A stretch of 64,000 bases of DNA, from contig JAVMKO010000004.1 of NCBI GenBank assembly GCA_032164245.1, positions 36,557,626 to 36,621,625 of the forward strand. Direction: 5' to 3'. The notes under the pieces are model-generated. The model ran no database searches, was not told the DNA's origin, and saw only the letters and a program-made list of their open reading frames with translations. This DNA comes from Sternotherus odoratus. Lineage: Eukaryota; Chordata; Testudines; Kinosternidae. Shown piece by piece: positions 44,128-56,937 of this stretch; position 1 is the first letter of the stretch, and the number at the start of each line of letters is the position of its first letter. The position numbers were made by a program, and so were the translations under genes.

Positions 44128-44578
44128 TGGGGTCTCCCCTCCCTGGGGAACCCACAACCCTCTAAGCCCACATTGCCTCTGTGGTTACTGCCAGTCATTA
44201 TCCAGTCCCTGTTCACTGGGGGAAGACTGCAGTGTATTGGCCACCCATCATTGGCAAGGCGGGGTTGGACCTGCTGCCTTTCCCTGAAGCCTGGTACCTC
44301 TCTAGGCCTTCCTGTCAGGCCACAACCTGGAAGATTGCCAGGCCTGAGCTCCCCAGCTCAGCCTGCCCCTTCTCCAGCATTGTTCTGTCCACAGTACCCT
44401 TTGCTCCTTCAGGGAGCTAGGTCCATCTCTCTCCAAAGCTAGAGAGAGACTGATTCAGCTCCTGGCTCACAGTCCTTTTATAGGGCCAGCTGTGGCCTGA
44501 CTGGGGTGTGGCCCCAGCTGTGGCTGCTTTCCCAATCAGCCTACCCTTTCACAGGAGAAGAGCAACTGCCTGGCTACA
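44128..44578 (-). mobile_element. Truncated LTR, family A, joined to CR1
   Basis: Minus-strand copy of the family A LTR. The true 5' end lies at 44578 (plus-strand CTACA), but the copy stops at 'ggggtctcccctcc', lacking about 180 bases at its 3' end compared with 56938-57636. CR1 sequence starts at the break. I could not find CR1 continuing to the right of 44578, so this looks like a deletion or rearrangement junction. Confidence 0.8.
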
Positions 44579-44927
44579 GAAGGAAGGCGAGTACTGAGAT
44601 TTCTAGAGTTCCTACCAGGTGTGGAGTTCAGTCAACCAAAGCAAAATATTTCAGATTATTTAAAAGAAAAAGACAATAGTGTCCAGAAGCAGCCATGCTT
44701 TTCGTATTTGGAAGCTGAATGCAACTGCTAGATAGGGCTACTGCTCTTGCATCCTCATCAGAGTGGTATAGAAATGAGGTATCTCAGAGTGGCAGACCTC
44801 TTGCCCACATTTCAAAAGCAGACATATTGTGGCATGGTCACTCGGGGGAAGGAGGTGGGAACTGAAGATTAAACTAAACAAGAACCTCAAGAATTATCAT
44901 TTGTATAATAAAATCATTTATCCCTAC
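44579..44927. other. No gene or classified repeat seen
   Basis: Ends with CCTAC, the left target duplication of the next LTR. Confidence 0.45.
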
Positions 44928-46005
44928 TGTGATGTTGCACTCCATATGCTTTATGAAATATGCTTGACATAACTGGAATATGTTTTATGCTAAATACCCC
45001 TTCTATGATGCCAATAGAAAGCTTGTTCATCCTATTGTTCGCGTGTATTACTTCTATATCTGGAGTTAGGAGAATAAGATATAAACTTGTATCACTGATG
45101 TAAACATATTAAGGGAGGCCATTAAGGATGCTCCAGAAAAACAACTGTAAATGGCCCTAGTTACTTGAAAGCCTTTCTGTGTATGTGTGGGCCACCCCAT
45201 GGGGAATGGAGAGTAGGGGTCTTACACTGACACATGACCATGTCACCTGATAATGAAATCCATCTTAAATCAGGTATTTTTCCATTTAGAAGGACGGGAG
45301 TGGACCTAGAGAGACAAAAGATTCCCATCTTTTGCCAAAGCTATAAAAGGGGAGGAGCAAGACAAAAGGGGCTGCTAGTCATGAGAAAACCCCTGCTTAC
45401 CACCTGAGATGTCTGCTGGATCTAACAAAGACTGTACCAGGAGAAAGGATTAAGCCCAGAGTAGAAAGGACTCTAGTCGGTTAAAGAAGCTTTGAGTGAG
45501 ATATTACCTGTAATCAGTTTCTTAATATATTAGGTTTAGACTTGCATATTTTTGCTTTATTTTACTTGGTGACTTACTTTGTTCTGTCTGTTATTACTTG
45601 AAACTACTAAAATCCTACTTTTTATAAATAATAAAATCACTTTGGTTTATTAGTAAACCCAGAAGTGATTAATAACTGTGGGAGAAAACAGCTGTGCATC
45701 TCTCTCAATCAGTGTTATTGCAGGCAGACAATTTATGAATTTACCTTTTATAAGATCTATAAAGAGTAAAATGGATTTATTTGGGTGTCTGGGTGCTGGA
45801 GAGGTAACCTGCTGAGCTGTTATTGGTTAAAGTCTGCAGCTTTAGGGGCATGGCCCAGACCCTGAGTCTGTGTTGCAGCAGGCTAGTGTCTGTCTCAACA
45901 AGGCTGAGTTGTTGAGTCCCAAATTGGCAGGGCAACAGGCTCAGAGGTAATTTCAGAACGTCAGATGACAGTCCCAAGAGGATCCCTGTGACCAAACCCA
46001 TCATA
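44928..46005 (+). mobile_element. Solo LTR, family C, about 1.08 kb
   Basis: Starts TGTGATGTTGC and ends CCATCATA (an old CATCACA). Flanks CCTAC and CCTAT agree at 4 of 5 positions. Promoter-like 'ctataaaagg' is at 45343, followed by AATAAA at 45630, giving a U3-R-U5 order. It matches a turtle ERV-type LTR that I recognise in outline. The TGTGATG/CATCA(C)A ends and 5-bp duplication support an LTR; no viral genes are present. Confidence 0.85.
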
Positions 46006-49000
46006 CCTATCCCGATATTCAATGTCTAATCATGTGTAGTATTATAAGAATGGTCTTAATGTAATTGAACCATTCTAACTCTAACTACCTGATCATATTA
46101 TTATCTCATGCTAGAAGCAACAGATCTCTTGCTTTGCTAGTTGCACATCTAACCAGTTACTTCATGCAGATATTTCTGAAAACTTTAAGCTATAAGGATG
46201 AGTGAAAATGTCTTCAGAGTGCTTTGCAAATGTAAACCATCACATAATTTCTAAGGAATATTACTATCAAGTCAATTAGAATGTGTTTGGAAGAAAGAAC
46301 CAAATGCAACCAGAAGTGCTTTGGAAAATACTACAAATTGAAAGATTTTTTTTTAAATACCCAAATGAACTATGTAAAATGGTGTATTTTGTTGGTGGTC
46401 CAATTAATTTTCTCCTAGCCTGTAGCATGTGTATCTTAGAGTGTTTCAGCGATGTTGGGATATTGATTGACTCATTGTTATGATCAGGCTTCAGCTTATC
46501 CAAATAGTTAACACACAAAAATGTGGAATGAGGTGAAGAACATAAGAGAAATGTTTTAATAAGCAATGAATCAAGTGGAACTTATGTACCTATCATGCTA
46601 TTAAACCCTAATTTTCCCCCTTTCTCTTGTACATAAATAGTTTGCTATAATTGAAAACAGGAAGCACTGCTGTATAAGCCTGTGTAAGAAATAGTGAGAG
46701 AATAAATGTAATATTAAGAAAGAAGCCCTATTGCCTAACCTCAGGATGAGTGTCACGAAATGATCTCTATTCATAACTTTTAAAGAAGTGTCATCAAGAG
46801 AGACAGAACAGTCTAAAAAGTACCTGTTGGACGAAGAAGAGTAGTAAGCAGAGAATAGTGGATCATAAATGTTATTTTGATAATATATTAGTCTAAAACT
46901 ATTTTTTACCACAGGGATGTTACATGAACTAGTCAGGTCTCTTTGAAGTTGTTCTCTGATCATGGGACACATCAAAAGATTCTAAATCAGTATAATGTAT
47001 TATAATTATTCTAATTATTAAAATTCATGAAAATCCAACACAGTTAATGGCTGCTGTAATGGAGCAAGCTCCAGACACTCACCAAACCCCTCATTAGCTC
47101 AGGAATATACTTTTTGCTGTAACAACGACAGCAGGAAAATATGCACAGTATTGTTAATTGAGTCTTGCTAAGAAACAGATGGCAACACAGCACACAAAAT
47201 AGGTCTAGCAAAAGAGCAGATTTCTGAATTTATACTCAATTATTCTGAAATTCAGTTTTGCTCACTTCTGAAATGCTTTTTGGGAGAAGTAAATAAACAG
47301 GATACCCAGACAATGATTACTATCGGAAGAATACATTGGTTTCATAAGCTATAATGGATTATCATGGTGTACTAAACTGATAATGGTGAGAGTCCCATAT
47401 GGCTGTTGAAACAATACAAGCTAATGCTCAATTAATGTCCAATAAGAATGGGAAAACCAATGAAATGAAAAAGGCAAGAAATGTTAATGTAATAACATGT
47501 TTTTTACAAGACACATGGTTAATTTGTAGAATTCACTAAAATGAGTAAGCAAGTCCAAGTAAACCCAAGACTCATCCATAGTCTTTACTTCATCTGCTAA
47601 CTCATAGGAAAATGACAAACTGCATTGTCTTAAGATTTTACCTCATGTTAGCTGGTGTTAGCTAACACACGTTAAGAACACTACTTTTTTCCTAGTGAAG
47701 ATAAGACCCTGAGAGTATAGAAGATGAATATAGTCACTCCTTAACACTGGAGTAGGATAGTTGTATCTGAATAAGCAGATGTTTCTTACTCCACGTTAAC
47801 AAAAACTGTCCTTTGGCTGTCTATTTTTGTTAATGGATTTTATAGGCCAAATTCTCCACTTAGAAGTGTACAGCTGGAGTCAGTTCTGATCGACTACTCC
47901 CTGTAGATGCATGGAACTCATGCTGTCCCAATGCATCATTTGGAACAGCACAAATATTGGAGTCAGGGTGTGATGGGAGGACCTGAGAGAAGAAATTAGT
48001 GGTATGTTTTAATAAAGCAATTTAAAAAAAACACCAATACTTATTGCATTAGGCTAAAGGCATAGTTACTACCCGAAATGAATGTGATAAAGGATTGAGT
48101 TGCTCTAGTCCAAGCATGACCCAACTGATTTTCATATGTTGTGATACATTGACCATATTTTGTCACAATCATCCAACTGCTGCATTTTCAAAAAGTCAAG
48201 TTACTATGTATTAAATCTAGGTCATTTATATTACATGATGTGACAGCATGCTATTCTAAATTACATCTGGATATACTGTATCAAGTTATCCTGCAATAAA
48301 TTGCAATGCATCACATAACACATTACATTGCATTGCAATTTATTCATATCAGGTAGTTAGGAAATATTCCTGTACATCCCCTTCCTTTAACTTAGCAGAT
48401 TACAATATACCACCAACACAATACTTCTAAAATATTTTTTGAGGAAGGGAATCACTGTGAAGCATCCTATTACCCAACTTGCTGGCTGAGCGCTCAAACC
48501 AAGGAGAAGCAAAGGAGAGGATTATCTAGTATTTAAAAAAAAAAAGGCAAGCAAACAAATGCATGCACTTCATGAATCTACTATGTAACATACCACTTAC
48601 TATAGGTCAGCTTTGGAAACTGAAGTAGTTACTAACTTTGTCATTAATCTCAACCTCTTTTTTCATATCAAGGATAATGCACCTTAAACCATTCCCTCCC
48701 ATCTGATTGTCAGTATCGGGGCTGTCAGACTAAACATGTTTAGTGCCAACTCAAACAAACTTCTAATAACTCTTCCACAGACAGGCAAGACCGTAAGCCT
48801 CCATCCCAGAGAATTCACATCTTAAAACAAAACTACACTGTGCTGTGTAGTCCAGGGGACCCAGAGAGAAAATCCCTTGCAGTTCCTCTGTTTCTTTATG
48901 GAAGGGAGGGGGATCTTCTAGTGTGCGCACAGGTTTTCTTGTTTTCTGACTGATATATCAACATTCCCATGAAACCTAACAGGCACAATTGGGAAGAAAA

Positions 49001-49464
49001 ATACTGCTCTAAATACAAGAGCAAAAAAATAGGAGTTATATTTCTGGTGTCACCGTGCATTGGCCAATCTGTAAGGATAGCTGGTTTCCTGAAAACCAGC
49101 ACATCACAGATTTTCCCTAAGTCATATGGCTCTGAAATTACTAACAGACACATAATTTTAGCCACTCATTTCTTTCCCTGTTTTGCTTTAAATCCTGCAC
49201 ATCCATGTGGGGATTCACAGAGTTTCTAAAGCAGATCCCTTTAAGTGACAGATCTTCAGGCACCCTGCGGCTTGTGTTAACGAGAAGCATGGGTTTCAAA
49301 TCAAGGCATCAAAAGAACAATTTTCTCAGAACATTATCCTGTAAGGGGTCTCTAAAGCAGCTTTCCCTCTGGATTTAAACAATCTATGCTACAATCAGAA
49401 TCTTTCCAGTTAGATTTATGATGTGAGAAGTAACACCGTTTTGGACAAGCCTTTTGAATGACTA
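46006..49464. other. No gene seen; contains a 16-bp perfect hairpin
   Basis: A 124-codon minus frame at 46601-46975 and a pair at 46276-46566 are AT-rich and have no domain. The arms AATAAATTGCAATGCA (48295-48310) and TGCATTGCAATTTATT (48329-48344) are perfect complements around an 18-base loop. Confidence 0.5.
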
Positions 49465-49575
49465 TACGAACATAAGAACAGCCATACTGGGTCAGACTAA
49501 TGGTCCACCTAGGCCAGCATCCTGTCTTGGACAGTGCCAGATACTTCAGAGTGAATGAAGAGATCATGGCAATTT
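49465..49575 (-). mobile_element. CR1 LINE 3'-UTR fragment
   Basis: 'Cgaacataagaacagccata', 'ctgggtcagactaatggtcc' and 'gccagcatcctgtct' match the left part of the CR1 end at 21871, including the end repeat. It breaks off near 49575 without coding sequence. Confidence 0.88.
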
Positions 49576-49791
49576 CAAGTACTTTTCCCCCCCTAACCAA
49601 GAGCTCAGTTCAGCCTAGTGTCCAATTTTCATGACAGACTCCAAGAGCATTCATGGCTTAACTATGGCTAATCCTTAAGTCTGACTCAGAAGCCAAGAAT
49701 TTATCTTCTCAAGCTCCCATTTCCTGTTCAATTTTGGCAGTCCATGTGGAGCAAGAAGTCCCTATAGAATGTGTACTACATATATTATATA

Positions 49792-50532
49792 TAGGGCTAT
49801 CATTTAATCACAGTTAATGCAAGTGATTTATGCAAAACAAATTGACTATTTTTAAAATCTGTTATGATTAATTGCAGTTTTAATCACTGTTAAACAATAG
49901 AATACCAATTCAAATATATTACAAATATTTTTGATGCTTTTCTACATTTTCAAATTCAATTACAACACAAAATACAAAGTGTATAGTGATCACTTTCTAT
50001 TACAACAGTGTCATGTGACTGCCTGCTCTCACTTCCAGGTGACATTGTAAATAAGAAGCAGGCAGCATTATCTCCCATAAATGTAAACAAACTTGTTTCT
50101 CTTAGTGACTGGCTGAACATAGGACTGAGTGGACTTGTAGGCTCTAAAGTTTTACATTGTTTTATTTATGAGTGCACTTATGTATCAAAATAATCATAAT
50201 TCTACCTTTGTAAGCTGCACTTTCACAATAAAGAGATTGCATTACAGTACTTGAATGAGGTGAATTGAAAAATACTATTTCTTTTATCTTTTTTACAGTG
50301 CAAATATGTATAACAAAAAATAATAATAAAGTGAACACTGTACACTTTGTATTCTGTGTTGTAACTGGAATCAATATATTTGAAAATGTAGAAAACATCC
50401 AAAATATTTATAATAAATTAAAATGAGTATACTATTGTTGTTTAACAGTACAATTAAAACTGTGATTAATCATGGCTATATTTTAAATCTTGTGATTAAC
50501 TGTGATTTTTTAAAAATAATTTGACAGTCCTA
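49792..50532. mobile_element. Non-autonomous hAT-type element with long inverted arms, copy 2
   Basis: The 741-bp element starts TAGGGCTATCA and ends TTGACAGTCCTA, with an exact 8-bp duplication ATTATATA on both sides (49784-49791 and 50533-50540). It matches 15916-16677 end to end, including the inverted arms ('acaacacaaaatacaaagtg' left; 'cactttgtattctgtgttgt' right) and the unique centre around 'taaatgtaaacaaacttgtt'. No transposase is encoded. Confidence 0.92.
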
Positions 50533-50540
50533 ATTATATA

Positions 50541-52984
50541 CTATCATCCTGGGCACCTAAAACTTCCCCCTGTCCTGCAGGGGATTTTCCTGCTCTTCAG
50601 AATGAATTCTGTGGAATAGCACTACATTCTTTAAAACAGAGAAACTCTCCAAGACCATAGCAATTTTAAGGGGAGAAGACCGTAAATCAGCTGAGAAAAA
50701 TCACAAAAAATTCTATTGTTTACAAGTAATATGGGTTGGTTCTCAGTGGCATAACCATCCCACAGTTCATCATGCATGAAGGATAAAACAGGGGCTGGAT
50801 GAAGGACTTAGGTTAAAATAAGAACCATTCTGAACATTCACCCAATCTCTCCTTTGAGGTTTGAAAAGTATGGCTGATTAGTTAGTTAATCATAAAAAGA
50901 CTATTTCTGGCCCAGCCAGAAATGGGAGCCACTGAACATCACATATGAAGGACTGTTCCAACCTGCAAACTCTCATTGCGGGGACAAACCAGGAGTGGAA
51001 CAGTTGTGTCATGGATGGTCATTGTACCATGCTAGCTAGTTAGCAGCAAGGCCATTTAAGTACCATAAAATGGGTCCAGACAGTTCCATCATTTTGAAGA
51101 GACAAATAAATAGGTTAATCAAATAATCTTGAAAAAGAGGAAAGTCCAAAGTTGTCATGCTTTCCAGCAATAACAGTTGTTTGTAGGTCCGGTTGTTACA
51201 AATATTGCACTTCCACTTTTACCTATATACAAGGAAGTTGTGTTTAGCATTGGACTTCTCTCCCTTTCCTCTCCCCAGTCATCTGTAAAAATGGTGGGAC
51301 AGACTGTCAGCTGCTGTAAACAATCATAGCTCTGTTAAGGTCAGTGCAACTATGCCTATTCAAGCCAGGTGAGGATTTGGCTCACAGTATTAGCATTCCC
51401 TGGGGCTCTATCAGAGACCAACACTGCTCAAGCAATCCCATCAGCATTGATTTCTAACATAAGTAAGTGTTTCAATGCTTTTAGGACTTTGGGTGTCATG
51501 ATAGCCCATTATGAAGGGCTTCCATGCATCATGCCCCAGCTCACTGCATATCTGCAAAAGAGCCAAAGTGTTTTGTTTCTGTAGCTATTCTATATTCCAG
51601 TCTGTGTTCTGTCTGTGCCTCCGGTAGCAAAGGGACAAGCATTTCCTAGTCCAGCATATTACCATAAGCAAACCAGGAAAAGGTTTTATGTACTTAGAGT
51701 ACTAATTTATTTTACTTTTTTCCATATCATTGCTACCCAAGGGGCCTACTCAACAGCTGCTGAAGTCTATTTATAATTATTAGTGAACACTGGATGGGGT
51801 CCTAATGCCAATAAATATGGATCAAACTGATGACAGTAACCTCTCCAATCTACTCACATCAGTAGGACATGATGAACATGAATAGGCAATATCTTTGCAT
51901 AGGCATTTATGGATACAACTATGAAACCATCAGCAACTCATATGATCATATATTCATTTCCTTCTGCACCCAGGTTGTCCTCAGGAGAAGAAATCTCATT
52001 TTTGTATACTCAGTTTTGACTAGGATCACAGAATTAGAAATATTTCTCATTCAGAACCAACACATGAAAATCTTTGTCTGACTCACTTAAAAAGGCCTCC
52101 GAGCTATATTAATTATTTAGGGGATCTGCCTCTCTGACAGGTTGCCTCCTTCAAAAACCAAGGGCATCACATGTGTCATAGGCTCTGTTTGATTCATTCC
52201 TTTCAGATTCAGTTTGGCCCTTAGTACCACAGTCTAGTCTGAATTTGCCTGCATGCTGTATGACCCAATTACATATATTTGGAAACTTCAAGCAGTCTTT
52301 ACGGGTTTTGACAGCATTTCCAAGTGACTCTTTCCTGAGTTTATGGGTTATGGTTAGGGATGTGCTCCAGCTCTGAGTTAAATTAGCTTTTAAAAAATAT
52401 AGCAACAGTGCAATACAAATGTATTAATCCAGTTTGCATGAGCTAGAATAGCATCGAGGGGGCATAAATGTGTTCTAAAGGAGAATTCCCATGCAGAAAA
52501 TCCTCAATCCAGTTAATTTTGGAATAAATTCAGAGATGTACATGACCTCATTTTACAGGCTTCTGTAAATAGAAGGGGTGCAGCACATTTTGTCTGAACA
52601 GAAAGAGGAGTTCAAATTTTGCTTCTTAACCAGACCCCTAAAATCTATACTGAATCTCCATTGGTCATACTAAAATTTCTTTAGATTTCACTAAGGGAAA
52701 AGTTTGAACTTTGTGCCTAAATAAACCGGATCAAGGATATAAGGCAATTATGTGCAGAAGGGAGCACATTTTTGTCAAGATGCCTCATAACTAAATCTGT
52801 TTATGTCACCACATGAATCCAGAAAAATTTCCATTTCTAGCACTGCCCAACATTTTACCTTCCTGCTCCCCAGACTGTTTCCCATAATGAGGATGTCAGT
52901 TCTGACCACCTGCTCCCAGATGTTTCCCTTAAAGGCACAGTATTAGGGCAGCAAGGGGGAGATAATTTAACATTAAAAAATTAA
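50541..52984. other. No gene or classified repeat seen
   Basis: Frames are short and have no domain on either strand. Confidence 0.5.
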
Positions 52985-53170
52985 TAATATCTAGCTCTTA
53001 AAGAGCTCTTTTCAACATTAGATTTCAAAGTACATTAGCTCTATTTTACAGATGGGGAAACTGAGGTACAGGAAGGAAGTGACTTGCCCTAGGTCATACA
53101 GCTGGACAGTGGCAGAGCCAGAAATAGGGCATAGGTCTCCTGAGTCTCAGTCCAGCCTAGTCAATAGGAG
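52985..53170 (-). repeat. MIR-type CORE-SINE
   Basis: The order 'cagatggggaaactgaggta', 'gacttgccctaggtcataca' and 'gtggcagagccagaaatagg' is the full MIR core in reverse complement. Confidence 0.9.
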
Positions 53171-54035
53171 TGACCTTCTTCAACCTTTACTCAATGTTAA
53201 GGATAAATAATAAAGATAATTAATAGTAAGCCAAATGACTAATGATATTTGTTTTAGTGACTGTCTTGGCCTGTGATCCTGCTTCCACTAAAGCCGATGA
53301 CAAACTTTCATTGTCTTCAGTGAGGAAGAATCAAATCCCTGGTTTCCTTCTCCTTCCCCAATAGAAGGATAGTAATCACACAAGTTTAATATCTATTTTC
53401 TGCTTTAGAAGTAACATTGAAAAAATATACACAAATGTCACTATGTATTTCTTTTTCCATTCCTTGACCTGTGATCTGTCCTTGGAAAACTCAATAAAAG
53501 AAAATACAAAAAAATAAAATATAATGGGAGTATGATCAGCCCACAAAGCCTTTCTTGGACTTAGTTTTTGGACATTTTTGTGCTTAAGATATTTTTAAAA
53601 TTGCATTAACTCAATTGAGAACTGTTTTCCCCCATTCCCTCATCCCTTCCCTCTTTTCAGACTAATCTATTCAAGTACTTTGGGGACTGCCAAGTTGGAT
53701 CATCCCTCTGACCTAGACAATTGGCAGCTGTGATCAATCACTCATAAAATCCTGCATGTCAGCTAGAAACTAGTGGTGCTTCTTAAGCAAGTCAATCTGT
53801 TAAATAATTTAAGACATAAATCCATGCAAAACATTTGAAAAGCAAACCCATTTGATGAAGTCTTGTTTTATGACTCTAAACTAAAGATGGAGCAGAAACT
53901 CCTCATCCTTATTATCCTGAATGGCTCACAGATACTACAGAGACAACTTTTGTAGATAGTGGGGAAGATGGCTCACTTTCTGGTGAAATTTACCTAAGCA
54001 ATCATGTACATTGGTCCATACTGCCCATCTTAACA
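53171..54035. other. No gene or classified repeat seen
   Basis: AT-rich; nothing recognised. Confidence 0.5.
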
Positions 54036-54171
54036 GTATATATATATATACATATATACATACATATACATATACACATATACACATATACATACATACA
54101 TATATATATACATACATACATATATATATATACACATACATATATATATATACACATACATATATATATAT

Positions 54172-54260
<89 letters not shown>
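54036..54260. repeat. Large (TA)n / TACATA microsatellite
   Basis: About 225 bases: mixed TACATA and TACACA units to 54180, an unbroken (TA)n run to about 54250, then (CA)n. The four overlapping 'YIYIYI' frames across it are artefacts. Confidence 0.97.
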
Positions 54261-54779
54261 GTAGTTACCAACTCTTTCAGGCAATTGAAACAGTTTAGCA
54301 GACCTACACCTAATTTATAAGTTCACAATCAGACTCTACTGCCTCCAGTTGAATTGTCCATACTATCATCTGCAATCAAGCAGACTTCTCCAAATCTCAG
54401 TCTCAGAGTTAGTCCAGACTCCACTGAAGTTTAGAAAGCACAAAACAGAAGCTCATTTAGAAGCCAAAATGCATGAACTAGTGGGCATTTCAGTGGGGCA
54501 GGAACCACTGTATGGCAGGGAACCACTGCTATCAGAGAAAATGGAGGAAAACTTCTCCTTTACTATGTATGTACACTGACTAAACTGATACCAGTAAACA
54601 AAGGAGCCAGGCTTTCTAAACTACACTTAGAAAGCAAGGGAAATCTGTAAATCTTACCCTAATTCCTAGGAACTAATTCTGATCTTATTCTCCAGGTTGC
54701 AAATTGGGAGGAGTAATTCAATGGAAGCCAATGAAGCGAGACTGTGCCTGCTACTAAGGACAATGTAGTCTCTCACCTT
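54261..54779. other. No gene or classified repeat seen
   Basis: A 76-codon plus frame at 54349-54579 has no domain. Confidence 0.45.
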
Positions 54780-54880
54780 ATAATGTAAGCTCTTCAGGGC
54801 TCTTCTTATAGATCTGTACAGGGCCTAGAACCATACATAGGATGAGTCCTGGCCACTACCACAGTACAAATAATAATACT
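54780..54880 (+). repeat. L2/MIR-type 3' tail
   Basis: 'Aatgtaagctcttcagggct' and 'tgtacagggcctagaaccat' then 'cagtacaaataataata', the usual tail and A-rich end. Confidence 0.75.
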
Positions 54881-56937
54881 TTATCTGAAGAAAGCTGAAA
54901 AATGGGCTTTTGAATTCACCCAACTACATGCCTGTTGGTAGGGGCAGGTATGTCCCCTCTCAACTCCTTTGTATTGAGAGAAAAGTATACCATTTTCATA
55001 GGACAGGAAGGTTCCTATTGTTAAAATGTCCTGCCTAAGCCAGTTCCTCAAGTAAGTCTGATCTAACTTACCTTCTGACCTAAAATAGCAAAACTCATAT
55101 TGCCTTCAGTGGGATAAAATCAGACTCTAAACTCAAAATAAGGTTGGGCCCATTAACATCTAGCATTATTCAAGTATCCTTTACTCAGTTCTGGATTTTT
55201 TAAATAGATTAGCCTTTTCTCATTTTCTTCCTTATTTGTCTTCAGCAAGTTGATTTACATTTCCTTAAGTAACAAAGCATAATTCATTAAAATGAGAGAC
55301 TATAAACATATTGGAACTCATGTACAAAGCAATGCACCATTCAAAGCAAATGTTAATTTCCTTTCCCTGAAGAAATGCTTCAGTCTTCCAAACAAACTAC
55401 CAGTACATCCTGGAAAAGAAAATCCATAAAAGCTATATTACAGACCACAAGAAAGCAGGTAGAACAGAATTTTGGCAGAATCGACTTAGCATGGAAACTC
55501 ATACTCTTCCTAATTATTTCTGTTCTAAAAAATATTGTGTCAAATGATTTCTTGGTCTAGTTCACTTGTTATTAAGATTCTATAAACCATCCAACATCCC
55601 CAGATGCTCCTATGAATATAATTTAAATAATATGCAAACCTTTGCATATTTAATCTGTCCCATAAAGCAAAAAAAAAATCTAGCTCTCTCTCCACTTTGG
55701 ACAAACCAAAATGAAACAGTAATATTAAAAGTGCAAAGATAGAACCTAATAATATTTTTAGAAGAAATTAGTCTTAAGATGTTATCAAGTAGTATGAAAT
55801 GAAAAAGAGTAAGAAAGAAATTAAAGAGGTAGTGAGACGCAGAATGGAAAGGAAGCGAGAGTGGAGAAATAGACACAATGAGAGGGTCAGCAGTCAAATG
55901 CCCACTGAAGTCAATGGGAATCTTTAATTGCCTTTGGATCATGCACAAATGAGGATCCCATCAGCTTGTGCTCAGCACCAACAATAAAATCTGATCACCA
56001 AAAAAAAAAAAGCTTGTACAGCACAAGGTTTCCTTGCACCATCTTCTGGAACCAGGAGAACAAGTCCAAATCGCTTCTCCCTGGACTGGATCCAACTCCC
56101 ACTAAAATCAATGGAAGCAGAGTCAGGTCCCTAGCAAGCACGTTTTTTTTTAATTAATATTTTTAAATTTATTATGTGATAATGTAATGCTTTCTCGGGA
56201 CTTCCAGAACCATAAATTACATTGTTACCCTTCTGCCTCAGCAAGAGAGAGATTTGTAAATGCTAAATTGTGTGTCAGCTCCCTAACCACCAATCTGTTA
56301 GAGAGCCCAACAATGCCTTAGGACTCTGCCAGTCCTTTCCTTGCCTGTTCCCAATCACACTGGAAGAATATCCCTGCCTGTCACTGGAGGCAGAGAATAG
56401 ACACGAACCTGCTGGCTCAGCTGAGGATGTATGCCTCACTAATATAACAGCACTGAGATATAAATATATAATAAAACAAGAAAAGTTTATAAATATAGAA
56501 TAGAGATTTAAGTGATACTAAGCAAAGATGTTAGAAACAGAAAATGATTATGAAAATATAATCATGCTTCCTAGTGACTATAACTTAGCTCAACAGGCTA
56601 CAACCCTGACTAAAATATTTCTCTTCCCTAAAACAGCCTTTCAGCATCACCCAGCCATGTGGTAGGGGATCCACCCTTCAAAGACACAGAAAGCACTGAC
56701 CTGTTTGTCCCGTAAGTGGTGAGCAACAAAGAGGTTCTCTCCCCTTTTTCTTCTAGTTCAGTAAACCTTTGAAATGCAATTTATTTTGAAGTGTATCCCC
56801 AGCTAAAGTTCTCTTCCCCTGCTGATCGTGCCCCAGAGAGTTGCCACCATGCTGTCTTCCTCACCCTTCTCTCAAATTGCCTTCCTGTTGAGTCAGATGC
56901 AAAGATAACTTCCATTACCGTTTCTGGTTGTAGGCAG
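54881..56937. other. No gene recognised
   Basis: A 112-codon minus frame at 55610-55948 is hydrophobic and AT-rich and shows no domain. Ends with GGCAG, the target duplication of the next LTR. Confidence 0.45.

Noticed and set aside
46601..46975. 124-codon minus frame
   Set aside because: AT-rich composition with no domain, start context or homolog that I can name.
53935..54298. Four overlapping frames of 84-106 codons with YIYIYI repeats
   Set aside because: They are translations of the (TA)n/(TACATA)n microsatellite in every phase.
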